DNA from: Prillingera fragicola
Taxonomy: Eukaryota; Basidiomycota; Tremellomycetes; Trichosporonales; Trichosporonaceae
Reading direction: 5' to 3'
NCBI GenBank assembly: GCA_002335605.1
Contig: BEDY01000003.1
Location: 868,001 to 932,000, forward strand
Length of the DNA: 64,000 bases
Part shown: one piece after another, positions 45,187-57,000 of the stretch
How the letters are laid out: each line of letters starts with the position of its first letter
Numbering within the stretch: the stretch's first letter is position 1
Position numbers and translations under genes: made by a program
Notes under the pieces: model-generated
The model's database searches: none
What the model was told of the DNA's origin: nothing
The model's input: the letters and a program-made list of their open reading frames with translations, nothing else

Positions 45187-45588
45187 AGAGATGCACGTTT
45201 AGCAGTTTATCTCGGGGGCGTGATGGGCGTGGGTGCACTGCTCTGGAAGCCGTCTGCAGCTGTCTTGGACACCACAACGAACGGTGTCGGTTGGTAGACG
45301 GTCAAGGTCACTACAGACACAGGAGGTGGAGGTGTCTACCCCGCATATTTTGATGGGCCGATTGCGGGGAAATCATGGGATCGTACGGCGCGTGTTGTCA
45401 GACCTGACATTGTCGGTTATTGTTGTCATTCACCCATTCTTCATTGCTCACACTACAGACCGACCTGTCAGGAAAGCGTTCACGCGTGTTTCGCGCTTGT
45501 AAATTGTAGATTCGTGTGAAAACACTCTCGGCGACAGCCCCGCCCCGTCAGCACCAGCTCTCGCCCACTTCCATACTAAGCGGGCAAA
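45187..45588. promoter_or_regulatory. GLO2-ERG7 intergenic region with ERG7 promoter
   Basis: About 400 bp between two genes on the same strand. No sterol-response element was identified with confidence. Confidence 0.35.
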
Positions 45589-48134
45589 ATGACGGTCGCC
45601 ATCACCAACGCCGCCGCCCTGGCAGAACAGTACCGCACCGACCCGGCCGGCTGGCGCCTCAAAGTCTCAGAGGACAGCCACGGCCAGCACAAGTGGGTCT
45701 ACCTCGCGCCCGGCGCCGCGCGGGAGCAGTGGCCTCAGACGGCGACGGATCTGTATTCCATGGGCTTGCCTCCTGTACGTGTCTGCACCGTGGCTCTGAG
45801 AGAGGGGATGCAGGACAGCACTGACCGAGCAGGGACTGCCGGACCAGCCCAAGGCTTCTACGCCGATGGAGGCCGCGCGTACCGGACTCAACTTTTACAG
45901 GCAGCTGCAAACGGAGGACGGACACTGGGCGTCCGAGTACGGAGGTGCGTTTACTCGTTTCATCACTGCTGACGCCTAGGCCCGCTCTTCCTCACCCCCG
46001 GCCTGCTGATTACGCTCCACGTCACCAACCAGCTGCACACGCTGTCAAAGGAGCAGAAGAGCGAACTGATCCGGTACCTGCTCAACAAACTGCGTCGCGA
46101 GGGCGGATGGGGCCTCCACACTGCTGCGCCGCCTACAGTCTTTGGGACGGTCATGAACTATGTCGCGCTGCGCCTGCTCGGTCTCGGGCCTGACGAGGGG
46201 TGCATGCCGCAGATCCGCGCAAAGATTCACGAGCTGGGTAAGTCGAAGTGAAGGCTTTGCTGACGTCGCAGGAGGCGCGACGAGTATTCCGGCTTGGGGC
46301 AAAGTGTGGCTGTCTGTGCTGGGATGCTACGACTGGGCGGGCGTGAACCCCACGCCGCCAGAGCTGTGGTGTCTGCCAGACTGGGCGCCGTTTGCGCCGT
46401 GGCGCTGGTGGATCCACGTCAGGCTTGTCTGTGAGTGAACAGCGGTTGAGTGGCGCTGACGACAGTCACCCCCATGTCCTACCTCTGGGGTGTACGCTTT
46501 ACGGGCCCTCCCGGCCCGCTCGTCGAGTCGCTCAAGCAGGAACTCTACGTCGAGCCGTACGAGAGCATCAGCTGGCCTCCGCAGGCCAACAACGTCAACG
46601 CTGCCGACCTGTACTCGCCGCACCACCCCGTCTTTGACGCGCTGAACAAGATTCTCGGCGTCTACGAAAAGATGCCCAGCCTGCCGTGCGTGCCGTCGCT
46701 GCGCAAGGCGGGACTCAACGCTGCGTACCGCCAGGTGGTGATGGAGGACGAGAATACGGGCTACCAGACTGTCGGCCCCGTGTCCAAGCCGTTCAACCTC
46801 TTGTGCCGGTTCCACAAGGAAGGCCCCGATTCCGACGCGATCAAGCTGCACATGGCAAAGATTAACGACTTTCTGTGGCTGTCCCAGGACGGCCTGTTCA
46901 TGACGGGCACCAACGGCAGTCAGCTGTGGGATGCCGGGTTCCTGGCGCAGGCCGAGGTCGAGACTGGGCTCGCCGACGAGCCCGAGAACAAGGAGAGCGT
47001 GCTCAAGCTCCTCGACTGGCTGGACAAGTGCCAGATTCGCGACAACCCCCGCTGGTACAAGGAGGCCTACAGGCACACGTCCAAGGGTGCTTGGCCGTTT
47101 AGCACGCCCGAGCAGAGCTATACCGTGTCAGACTGCACGGCCGAGGGTCTCAAGGGCGTGATTGCACTGCAGAGCCTCGACTTCACCCCCAAGCCAGTCG
47201 ACCTGCCCCGGATGCGTGACGCGGTCGACGTGCTGCTGTCCATGCAAAACCCCTCGGGCGGGTTTGCGAGCTACGAGCTGCAGCGCGGCAGCACGAGGAT
47301 GGAGTGGCTCAACGCCGCCGAAGTCTTTGGTAACATTATGGTAGACTATCTCTACCCCGAGTGCACGACGAGTGCCCTCAGCGCGCTCAAGAGCTTTACA
47401 AAGCTTGACTCGAGCTATCGCGCAGCAGACATCGACAGGTGCATCGACGGCGCGATCAACTGGATCCACAGCGTCCAGCGTCCCGATGGGTCGTGGTACG
47501 GTTCTTGGTAAGTCGTACGACACTGTCCACTCGGGTACAGTGTGCTATCTCTCGGCACACGTTTCGCCAAGCTCTTACTCGCTTCGTGGCTAACGCACCG
47601 CAGGGGCATCTGCTTTACATATGCGACCATGTTTGCGCTCGAATCGCTTGCGATTGCCGGCGAGACGCACGCAAACTCGGAGCGCGTCCGCCGCGCGTGT
47701 CAGTTTATCCTCTCCAAGCAGATGGACGACGGCGGATGGGGAGAGTCGTATCTTGTGAGTTGTTTCCTGGAGCCGTCTGGATGCCCCAGATTTTAGTGCC
47801 TGGGGTCAACGTCGTCATGAGAAGCAAGCACTTTGCTAACGGGGCACCTCAGAGCTGCACGACTGGGTCGTACGCCCAGCACGAGTCTTCGCAGGTCGTG
47901 ATGACTGCCTGGGCGATTCTGGCGCTCATCTACGGCCAGAGCCCCGACCACGAAGCTATTCGACGCGGCTGTGCGCTGATCATGTCGCGCCAGATGCCTG
48001 ATGGGTCGTGGAAGCAAGAGGACACGGAGGGAATCTTTAACAAGAACTGCGCGATTGATTACCCTGCGTTCAAGTTTATTTTCTGTATCTGGGCTCTTGG
48101 TCGGGCGGACAAGTATATCAACAACAAGGAGTAG
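45589..48134 (+). CDS. ERG7: Lanosterol synthase (oxidosqualene cyclase)
   Basis: Seven exons: 45589-45774, 45833-45944, 45980-46237, 46272-46430, 46466-47507, 47604-47754 and 47853-48134. They sum to 2190 nt, 729 residues, close to the yeast enzyme. The catalytic motif VSDCTAE lies near residue 460, with Asp as the proton donor. QW repeats are present (for example [31 protein letters not shown] and [11 protein letters not shown]). The protein cyclises 2,3-oxidosqualene to lanosterol, the first cyclic sterol, on ER or lipid-droplet membranes. Every junction keeps phase and all introns are short. GLO2 lies upstream and the desaturase downstream, all on the same strand. Confidence 0.95.
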
Positions 48135-48788
48135 TGACATGCTACAATACCGAATGAAGGCACCGATAAGTGACAGTCTGACGAGAGCATGTGCCAAGCC
48201 AGGCGACCGCTCAAGTCCGTGTCTTTGGGGAGAAGTAGTACGACGCTGCCCACGCCAGGCCCATGGGCCAAGCGACGGAATCAAATCTCCGGGCCAGCCG
48301 CGCTGTGGGGCAGCGCTGCTGCGGTGACGACGGACGGGTGATTCGGGGTGCGGCGGCTGGGCGGGACATGCCGGAGGAACGCTTGGCTGGCACCTCCGAC
48401 GTGGGGCCAGGAGAAATTGAGCATGCAGCAGCAGCAGCAGCCTCCGCAGAGGAGCGAGTGCGTGATGCACCGTGATGGGCAAATAGGCTGGGCGTGGCGC
48501 CTGCCGCCGGACCTGCCCAGGCTGCCGTCAGCCAGCCGTCTTGGCTGTTTTTACAAAAGGGCAAGAGATACACGCTCGTTCAAAACGCTCGTCCCTCTGT
48601 TTCCTGTTCCCCCGTAACCCCCTTCTTCTTTTCCTCTCTCTCTCTTCTCGTCTTCCCTCCCCCCCCCCCCGCCGACACAATCTAAAGATCGCCCGTGGTC
48701 TCGAGATAGATTAAAACCTCACCATCGTCTGGTAGATTAACCCCCATCGCGCCAACGTTCGCCAACACCCAAAAAATCGCTCACGAAA
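48135..48788. promoter_or_regulatory. ERG7-desaturase intergenic region with pyrimidine-rich leader
   Basis: About 650 bp. The second half is strongly pyrimidine-rich (about 48595-48670), with a run of 12 C at 48659-48670. Such CT tracts are common just upstream of highly expressed fungal genes. A CAG-repeat stretch sits at 48425-48440. Confidence 0.5.
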
Positions 48789-50535
48789 ATGTCTGCCGCC
48801 ACCCTTCGCCAGCGCACCGCCGCCACCGTCGACGACGGTGTTGAGCAGAAGCGCACCCTCCTCCGCGAGGCCGAGGAGAAGGAGCTCACCGAGGGCCAGA
48901 AGTGAGTTTCGGCGCGACACGTCTCGCCCCGACTATCAGTGCTAACGGACGCCAGGTTCATTGTCCCCAACTTTACCATCAAGCAGCTCCTTGACGCCAT
49001 TCCGTGAGTATAGCACTTCTCTGCTGCGTCTGCTGCGTCTGCGAGCGTGCATGCTGGGTGCTGTAACGCGCGGTACGGCCCGGCATGGGCATCGCGCAGT
49101 GACAATGGGGCAAAGGACGAAATCTCCCGATTGTCACCGCGCGCTTGTGACCGCGGCGGAATGTGGCATCTTGACCGACAATTGCTGACCCCATCCAGCG
49201 CCCACTGCTACAAGCGTTCGGCTCTCCACTCGTCGCTCTACGTCCTCCAGGACTTTGTCGTCATTGCTGCTCTCGTCTACGGAGCCTACCACATTGACTC
49301 TTTCCTTGGCCGATTGTGAGTACCACCACCCAGTCACCACCCCACCCCGTGCCTTGGTTGCCGCGGTGGTTGTGGAGCGCGTTATGCTGCGTGAGAATTA
49401 CTCGCCCGGCTGCCAACTACCCGCCGCAAAGGTGGCATCAACACGCAACACGTGCTAACGTCCACCCAGCGAGCTCTCGACCGCTGCCTTCTGGGCCGCC
49501 AAGTCGGCCCTCTGGTCGGCCTACTGGGTCATTACTGGTCTCTTTGCTACTGGTATCTGGGTCATTGCCCACGAGGCCGGCCACCAGGCCTTTTCGTCGT
49601 CCAAGACGATCAACAACGCTGTCGGCATGGTTCTCCACTCGCTCCTCCTCGTCCCTTACCACTCGTGGCGCATCTCGCACGGCCGTCACCACGCTGCCAC
49701 CGGTCACCTTACCCGCGACGAGGTCTTTGTTCCCAAGACCCGTAGCCAGATGAAGAAGCCCGCCATCAAGGACGAGTCCGAGTTCCTCGGCATCAACGTT
49801 CCCGCTTGGCGCCGTGCCGAGCTCCGTGAGGCCCTCGAGGAGTCGCCCATTGCTTCGCTCTACAACCTGTTCCTCCACCAGATCTTTGGCTGGCCCCTTT
49901 ACCTGATCCGCAACGCCTCCGGCCAGCTCCACTACCCCAAGGGCACCAACCACTTCAACCCCAAGTCGATCATCTTCCGTCCCTCGCAGTACTGGCAGAT
50001 TGTCGAGTCGGACATTGGCCTCTTTGTTGTTATCGGCGCTCTTGCCACCTGGGGCTACCTCCGCGGCTTCTGGGAGGTCGCTACCATCTACCTCCCCGTC
50101 TACCTCTGGGTCAACCACTGGCTCGTCTTCATCACCTTCCTCCAGCACACCGACCCCATCCTCCCCCACTACAGCGAGAAGGAGTGGACCTTTGCTCGCG
50201 GCGCCCTCGCTACCGTTGACCGTACTTTCCTTGGCCCCATTGGCGCCTACGTCCTCCACGGTATCACCGAGACCCACGTCGCCCACCACACCTCGAGCAA
50301 GATCCCCCACTACAACGCATGGGAGGCCACAGAGGCCCTCAAGAAGTTCCTCGGCGACCACTACCACTGCTCGGACGAGAACGTCCTCCTCGCCTTCTAC
50401 CGCATCTACCGCGAGTGTCTCTTCATCGAGGACGGCGCCGACGTCGCATTCTTTAAGAACTGCGAGGGTGTCGCCGCCAAGGTCGGCATCCTCGAGGACC
50501 AGCAGGTCTCGGACTCTGGCATGGACGCCAAGTAA
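48789..50535 (+). CDS. FAD2: Delta-12 fatty acid desaturase (oleate desaturase)
   Basis: Four exons: 48789-48901, 48956-49003, 49199-49315 and 49470-50535. They sum to 1344 nt, 447 residues. The three histidine boxes of membrane desaturases are present: HEAGH, HGRHH (within SWRISHGRHHAATGH) and HVAHH. Hydrophobic pairs around them (for example YVLQDFVVIAALVYGAYHI and SDIGLFVVIGALATWGYL) fit four membrane spans in the ER. The enzyme inserts a double bond at delta-12 of oleate to make linoleate. Some fungal relatives also act at omega-3, which sequence reading alone cannot exclude. Introns 2 and 3 (195 and 154 nt) are longer than usual. Confidence 0.9.
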
Positions 50536-51120
50536 ACGCGCACGAGCGTGCGACGTTTATTGAATCTCTCGGGTTCTCGCGCATCACTCTTTGCAGTGTC
50601 CGCTTTGACTCTGATTCAACCAAGATAGATAACGACCAAATCACATATGAGCTCTTTTCGGCTTTTTTAAAGAACAAGGCAAAAACGTCCTAGACGTCTA
50701 TCCTCGTTTCCACACATCACACTTTGGGCAATCTGCCTACCTGTCTTTTCATGCATTTCTCTAGAAAACATCCCAGCAGCCGCACTGCACTAACTCTAAG
50801 CAACCCTTCTGCCTGACGAGATTCCCTCTGACGCAGCACTGCTAATCCGATTCTCCCTGTCTGACGACATCACCAGTCGCAGCCCTTATCTCCTGATTAC
50901 CGGCACGGCTAACCTCATCGCGCTCTGATCGACGAGCCGAGAACTCGGACCCCAGCGCCCCACACACTCACATGGGAGGGATCGGCACGCAAGCCGGCGA
51001 TCACAGGCACGTCAGGCTGCTCGTGTGAGACTGTGTGAGGCGCAGGGCTGATCTTGTGGAGCTTGGCTCAGACTTGGCCTCGAGCAGGATGTAGGAAAGT
51101 TTGTGCGTCAATAGACATAA
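50536..51120. other. 3' flank of desaturase and upstream region of second tRNA-Lys
   Basis: About 585 bp with no supported gene. Confidence 0.35.
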
Positions 51121-51203
51121 GCCTGGTTATATCAGTCGGTAGATAGTTTGACTCTTATTAATAAGATATCAAAATGTCATGGGTTCGAGCCCCATACTAG
51201 GCT
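51121..51203 (+). tRNA. tRNA-Lys (anticodon CUU) with 10-nt intron, second copy
   Basis: Identical over all 83 bases to 2570-2652, including the intron (here 51158-51167) and the anticodon CTT at 51154-51156. Identity also covers six bases upstream (ACATAA) and ten downstream, 99 bp in total. Orientation is the same as the first copy. Confidence 0.9.
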
Positions 51204-51206
51204 TTC

Positions 51207-51211
51207 TTTTT
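51207..51211 (+). terminator. Pol III T-run after second tRNA-Lys
   Basis: Five T residues at the same offset as in the first copy. Confidence 0.7.
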
Positions 51212-51495
51212 GCGTTGTGTGCGCTTTTTTTTGGCCTCTTCCTTTACCGTATCCTCACTCCATCTGCTACACCGCACGCGAGGGTTGCTGATAACTAGCC
51301 AAGCTGCACACATGCTATTTTTGAGCTCAACGTGCACGCTCAGCAACGTCAGAATCAACGTGCGGCGGCAGACCACAAGAACCAAAGTGGCACAACCAAC
51401 GTGTGTCCCGTAAACGTTGACAAGCGCGTATGATGATGTCTATGTGCATGCTATGCGTACAGCTATACAGTGTCCTTACCCACAACTCTCACGAC

Positions 51496-53397
51496 CTAAG
51501 CCTCGGGCTCGCTCCCCTGATCCTCTTCAAACTCGTCGTCCAAAATCTGCACGGCATCCTCTGCCCTCGCGACATGCCCGGCCCTAGGCGCGTGGGCGGA
51601 CCAAGCCCCCGTCCACATGTTGAAGTTGTACGCGTGTGCCCTTGAGCCGTTATCGATATCGATCCCGGTGCCGCGCACGTGGGCGCCGGCCTTGGAGCGG
51701 AGCTCAAAGTGGACACTCCCCGGGCGGAAGGGGACGGTGATGGCCGAGGCCCTCCCGGGGGTGAGGGGGCGTACCTCGACGCCGCCCTCGCGTGCGGGGC
51801 CGTTGCGGACTTCGAGGACGGGCGACTCGAGGGTGGCGGGGCACAGGATGTAAAAGTTGATCAAGTCTTTGGCCCAGTCGGCGTTCTTGGGGCGCCCGAT
51901 GCGGTCCTGCGGGACGTTGAGGTGGCTGGGCTGTGGGCGATACCACATCCACACGACAATGTCGCGCCCGACTTCGGCGACGCCGTCGCGCCACCGTGCG
52001 GCAAAGTAGCGGGTCAGGTCACGGAACGCGACGTGGTTCATGCGCGACGTCCACGCGTTGCTGCCTGGTTGTGCACCCATGACAGGCCCAATGTAGTGGG
52101 ACTCGCCGTAGTCGTTCCACGAGATGACTTGGACGATTTCAGGCGCACGTTGCGCACTCAGTTGCATGAGGAGGTTCCAGCGCGTTGGGTAGAGAAGCTC
52201 GTCGGAGCGGTAGATCCAGTTCTTGTTGAACGCCCACTTGCCACGGCTGCCGTAGTGGGTCTGGAGTCAGCCAAGCGGGCTGGATGCCACTTACAAAGAA
52301 CAGAGGGCTGACCGTCGCCATGTAGGGTTTCTGGCTCAGGACGAACGGCATGTCTTCCGCAAGGTTGGTAGCCTCGTTGTTCAGCGACCAGGCATTGTTC
52401 CACGACATTGCGCCGTCGACGTAATCCAACGCCAAAACGTCATTGGGAGGCATGAAGAATGACGGCCAGAATGTCGCGGGATGCTTCAACTTGCTGTTGA
52501 GCTCGGCAAGGAACCCCTTCCACCCCTTGCCGCCCCAGCTCGCGTCGTGTCCGCCAAAGGTACTCAGCAGCGGCTGGTTCCAGCGGCGGAACGCGCCGAC
52601 GCTGCCCATAAGCGGGCTGATCTCGTCAATGAGCCTGACAGCCTCGTCCCACGTAGAGTGTGCGAGGACGTTCATGTCGAGGCTGAAGAACAGCAGCACA
52701 GGGCGACCGCCAACGACAGGCTTGCGCCGCTCAGCGAACCTGAACGCCGTCTTGGCCTGCTCGAGCTGCCATGGATCGGGGCCGAGGTTGAGCGCCAGGC
52801 CGTCTAGGCCCGTGCGCTCGGCCAGGTCAAAGGTGCGTGCCCAGTCTCGCTCGGTGAAGGGGTACGTGTTGCCAAGCTGGGAGTGTCAGAGTTTGCCATA
52901 GAGTGGAGGTCGTGGTGCGCTGATCCTCGCGGTGTTCGCAACAGGCGCAGCGACACGTCGGCGGCAGCTCGCACACACGCACACATCGGCGCTGCACCTT
53001 GCGCACACCGCGCACACGCCAAGCAACGTGCCCAACGCTTGTATGCTGCTGGCCACCAAGACAGACTCACCATGAAGTGCGCAACGACATGCCTCTCCTT
53101 CTTGCCAACATTGTTCCCCGACTCGGCGCTCTGCTGCTCCCCCGTAGGCTTCCCCAAGGTCCCATGCTGTCCTCCACCCGCAACATGCTGGACGTTGGCG
53201 GTATCCATGAGCTCGATCTCAAACTTTTGCTGAGCCCGATTCGCCTCGTCGCTCGGGTGGTGGAAAAAGCTCGGTTTAGCACCGCCGTGTGCCTGCCAGT
53301 GCGCTAGCAGGGAGTAGACTGCGAGCGAGAGGAGCACGAATGCCAGACAGGGGCGGACAATGGGGTGGGCGGGCAGGAGGGGGATGTGGAGACGCAT
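51496..53397 (-). CDS. GH71 alpha-1,3-glucanase, membrane-anchored
   Basis: Three exons: 53397-53071, 52876-52295 and 52260-51496. They sum to 1674 nt, 557 residues. Residues 14-35 form one hydrophobic segment (VRPCLAFVLLSLAVYSLLAHW) after a short N terminus, so a type II membrane anchor or signal-anchor is likely. The catalytic domain starts at HFMLGNTYPFTERDW and shows GH71 blocks: GLALNLG, FFSLDMNVL, PFVLSQKPYMATVSPLFFTH, and ISWNDYGESHYIG. The family hydrolyses alpha-1,3-glucan of the cell wall, as in wall remodelling or septum cleavage. After the domain comes a tail with a beta-rich part (GVEVRPLTPGRAS) and an acidic end. The frame is open upstream of 53397 but without an ATG. Confidence 0.88.
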
Positions 53398-54054
53398 CGG
53401 CGTCGTTGAGGTTGGGACCTTGGCCCGGTCGTCAGGGGCACACGATAGGTGGGTGTCTGCCGAGTCGACGGTGTATGCTCTGCCTTGGTGTGGCCGAGGT
53501 CGCTGCTTTATGCGCTTTGCAGTGGAAAAGTGGTCGTAGAGGTCGTTAGGAAAGAAGGACAAGTGTCAATGTGGAAACACAAGGTTGTACTTGTTGCATG
53601 TCACGTCGTGCCACCGTGTGCGGCCATGCGTCGCGTTGCGTTGCGCCGCTGCTGTTGCCTGGGTGCTTGATGCTGCTTTGCCGCAAGACTGTAACCTCAT
53701 TGCGGGCCCTGCGGGAAGGATGGGCGGAACGGGGCTCCAGAATGGGACGCAACAGGGAGGACGTTGACGCGTGATCCCTGGACGACGAGTGTCGGCATCG
53801 TGGCGTTGGGTGGGTGCTACGGGAGGGCCAAGCTTGGCATGTCGGCATGCATCAGGATGCACTTGCTTCCAAACTGGCATGCGTGTTCTACGCGTCCAAG
53901 GTAGTACTGTAGCATCAGTAGCACCTGACTGATAAAAGAGTTGCAGGCTCGTCTGCCGAGACAAGTGTCAAACTGATAAGATACATGTGCCTACTCCACG
54001 CCAACTGGCACACCTCGAATGCTCATATGAATCATGCACGGTCGTCTCAACTCA
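53398..54054. other. Upstream region of glucanase and 3' flank of dynactin gene
   Basis: About 660 bp. No gene was recognised; the frames here are short or antisense. Confidence 0.35.
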
Positions 54055-57000
54055 TTATAACCTCCTCAAAGCCCCCACCCGTCCAGCAAGCTCCTTGACC
54101 CGGTTCTCAAGCCCCTCACGCTCCTTCTCAAGCCGCCACTGCTGGGCAGCAGGCGAATTCTTGCGGCTGACCCACTTGCCCGCATCCCCTGCTCCGCTCA
54201 GGTCCACGATCCGTGGGGCGGCCGCATAGGATGCCAGTTCGCGAAGCAACAACTTGCTCTGCGTGCCGAGCGCGGCGCGCGAGTTTGGCGCGAGGACCTG
54301 CACGCGAGACTTGCCCAGGCGCGGTGTGACCGGGAGGGCGTCACTGTCGCTGTCCGTGTCCTCGCCAGAGTCGAGCTCGGGGAGTGGCGGGATGGCGATG
54401 GCGGACGTGTGACGCAGGGGAGTGAGCATGTTGATGTCGTTGAACATGTCGGCTGCACGGAGGAGCGAGTTCTCTTGGCGGAGGAAACGGACGGCGCAGC
54501 GGAGCGCCTCGACCTGCTCAGCCAGCTGGTGGGCCTCCATGCTGTTAGGCGTGGCGGAGCCCGCGACGCCGAGGAAGTGCGAGTCACCCGGAGTGGTGGG
54601 ATTGGAGCCGTCGCCAAGGCCAGCGTTGCCGAGCCTCTTGCGCAACCGCGCGTTTTCGGCCTCAAGCGCGTCCTGGTCGGCCTGAAGCTGCTCCAGCGCC
54701 TCCTCGTAGACCTTCTCCTGCTTGCGTGCCTTTGAGACATCCGTCTCGAGTTCCATAATGAGATCAGCCTGCTTACGACTTCCCTCAAGGCGGCGCTCGA
54801 GCGTCTCAATCTTTACGCCCGACTCCTCCAGTCTCTGATCGCGCAGCTTGACTTCCCGGGCAACGTCCTTGAGCTCGTCCATCAGGCGCATGACCTTGCT
54901 CTCTGCCTCAGCGTTGTGCGAAGCCGCCTCCTGGATGGCGGCCACGCGGGCCAGCCAGGGCGGAGGCACTTCGAGCGAGAAAGTCTGCCCAGCATTGGCT
55001 GCGCCACGGAACTTGGGCAGCATGTCGCCCAAGTCGGTGCTGAGGCGCGAAATGAACGCGCTGATAACGTCCCATGGAGGCTGGTCGCTGGAGCCAGTCT
55101 CGCTAGTGATCTCAGACAAGAGCTGGTCAATGTCGGTGATGCGCAGCGGCGACTTGGATGCGCGCACAGTGCTGACATGCCCGTTGACGCGCTGCGCAAC
55201 CTGAACGGCAATGTCAACGGCGTTGGACACGGACAGCACGAGGTCGCCGAGCGCCGCAGAGAACTCGGGAAGCAGAGCAGTCTGCGCCGCCACAGTGTCC
55301 TCCACAATCGTGATGAGCTTGCCTGCCGGCGCTTTGACGGCGCGGACCTGGTTGAGAATCCGCTGCACAGGCTCGTACACGCTCTCTTCGAGGGTCGCCT
55401 CGCCGACGTCAATCTCGACATCGCCCTCTGCGACGAGTGCAACAAGAGACTGACGCACAAAGCCAACAGCTGCTGCAAAGTTGTCCAGGTCGTCGTCAAA
55501 CTGGTACGCGAGCGCGAGCTGCTGTTCACCCGCATCCAGAGTCGGACGGGCAAACATGACCTCAGCGAGGTGGTTGAACTGGGCAATGAGCGAGTCAAGC
55601 TCGCGCGCACAATCGGCCTCGTTGAACTCGTCCGTCTTGGCAAGCGCAACCCAGCCGTCGACCTTGGGCTCCACGCCCACGAGCTCGCCCACAACTTTGC
55701 CGAGACCCACCCAGTCGTCTGACTCGGTGCGGCGCATGACGGCTGCGAAGCGCCGGTTGAGAGTGGCAAAGTGGCGGAGCTTGCCGCGAAGCTCGCACAC
55801 GCCGACAAGAGCCTCGGAGGCAGCGCTGTGAAGCGCAGCCGGAAGGCCATGCAAGTTGGAGATGACGGTGATGAGCATGTCGACCTTGGACGCCACGCGG
55901 TAGAAGAAGAGCAGAGCAGTGGTCGAATCGGCCTCGGTCTCGAGATATGCGCTGGGCAGGTACTCTTGAACAATGCGGAGGTGCTCGGTGAGCTGAGCAG
56001 CCTCCAGCTTCTTGAGCTCGAGGTCGATCGTCTTGCTCTGCGTCTTGGCCGCACTCGACTGAAGCTTGAGGTTGATGCTGCGCAGCGCCTGGGACTCCTT
56101 GCTCGCCGTCTGCGACTCGTACTCTTGGGTCGCCTGCTGCACGCGCAGTGAGTCAATCTCGCTCTGGAAGTTGACCACGAGTTCGCGGAACTGCGAGATG
56201 GTGGTCTCCATGTCAAGCACATCTGCTTCGAGCGTCTGGCCGCGACTGTTCTCCTCGTGAAGCTTGAGTGTGAGAATAGTTATCTCCTCCTCGAGCTGCT
56301 TCTCGGTCGCAACGTGCGCCTCCTCGATTTCGTCGGCGAGCTCCTTGAGGGCCTCGTAGTCCTCGATCGTAGCGAGCTGCTCCTCAATCTTCTCGCTCAT
56401 AGCGAGGTTGCGCTCAGTGAGCTCCTCGATAAGGTCCTCGGCACCGAGCGCGTCATCGAGCTGCTGCTTCAGGTCCTCGACCTGCGCCTCACTGCTCGCC
56501 AATCGTGCCTCGGCGAGGTCGAGGCGGCTTGACAGGTCCGCCTGTCCGGCAATCTCCTTCTCGAGCTCAGTAATCTTGGAACGCTGCTCCTTCTCCGTCT
56601 CAGTCGACATGTCACGTAGCCGAATAAGCGCCTCCTTGAGACGCTCATTGTGCTTCTCGAGCTGCACAAACGCAAGCGACGACCTCTCGCCCTCTATACC
56701 GGCGACAGGCTTCTCGTATTCCGCGTTCTCCTCATTGAGGACAGCAACCTCGAGTTCGAGCTCTTGAATCTTCTCGTTCAAGCGGGCCAACTCGGACTCG
56801 GCAGCTTCGGCCTTCTCTTCTGCTACCTCCCTGTCGAGGGTGGCCATCTCGAGCTGGTCGAGTGACTCGGCTGCGCGCGTCTCCAGGTGTGTGTTTTCCG
56901 ATTCGAGATCGCGCGCTTTGCGTTGCGCCGTGGCGAGCGCTGCCTGCTGCTCCTGGAATTTGGCTGCCATGTCAGTACTCTGCGACAACAAATGCACATA

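Noticed and set aside
49438..50367. 309-codon frame antisense to the desaturase
   Set aside because: Shadow of codon bias in a gene with clear histidine boxes.
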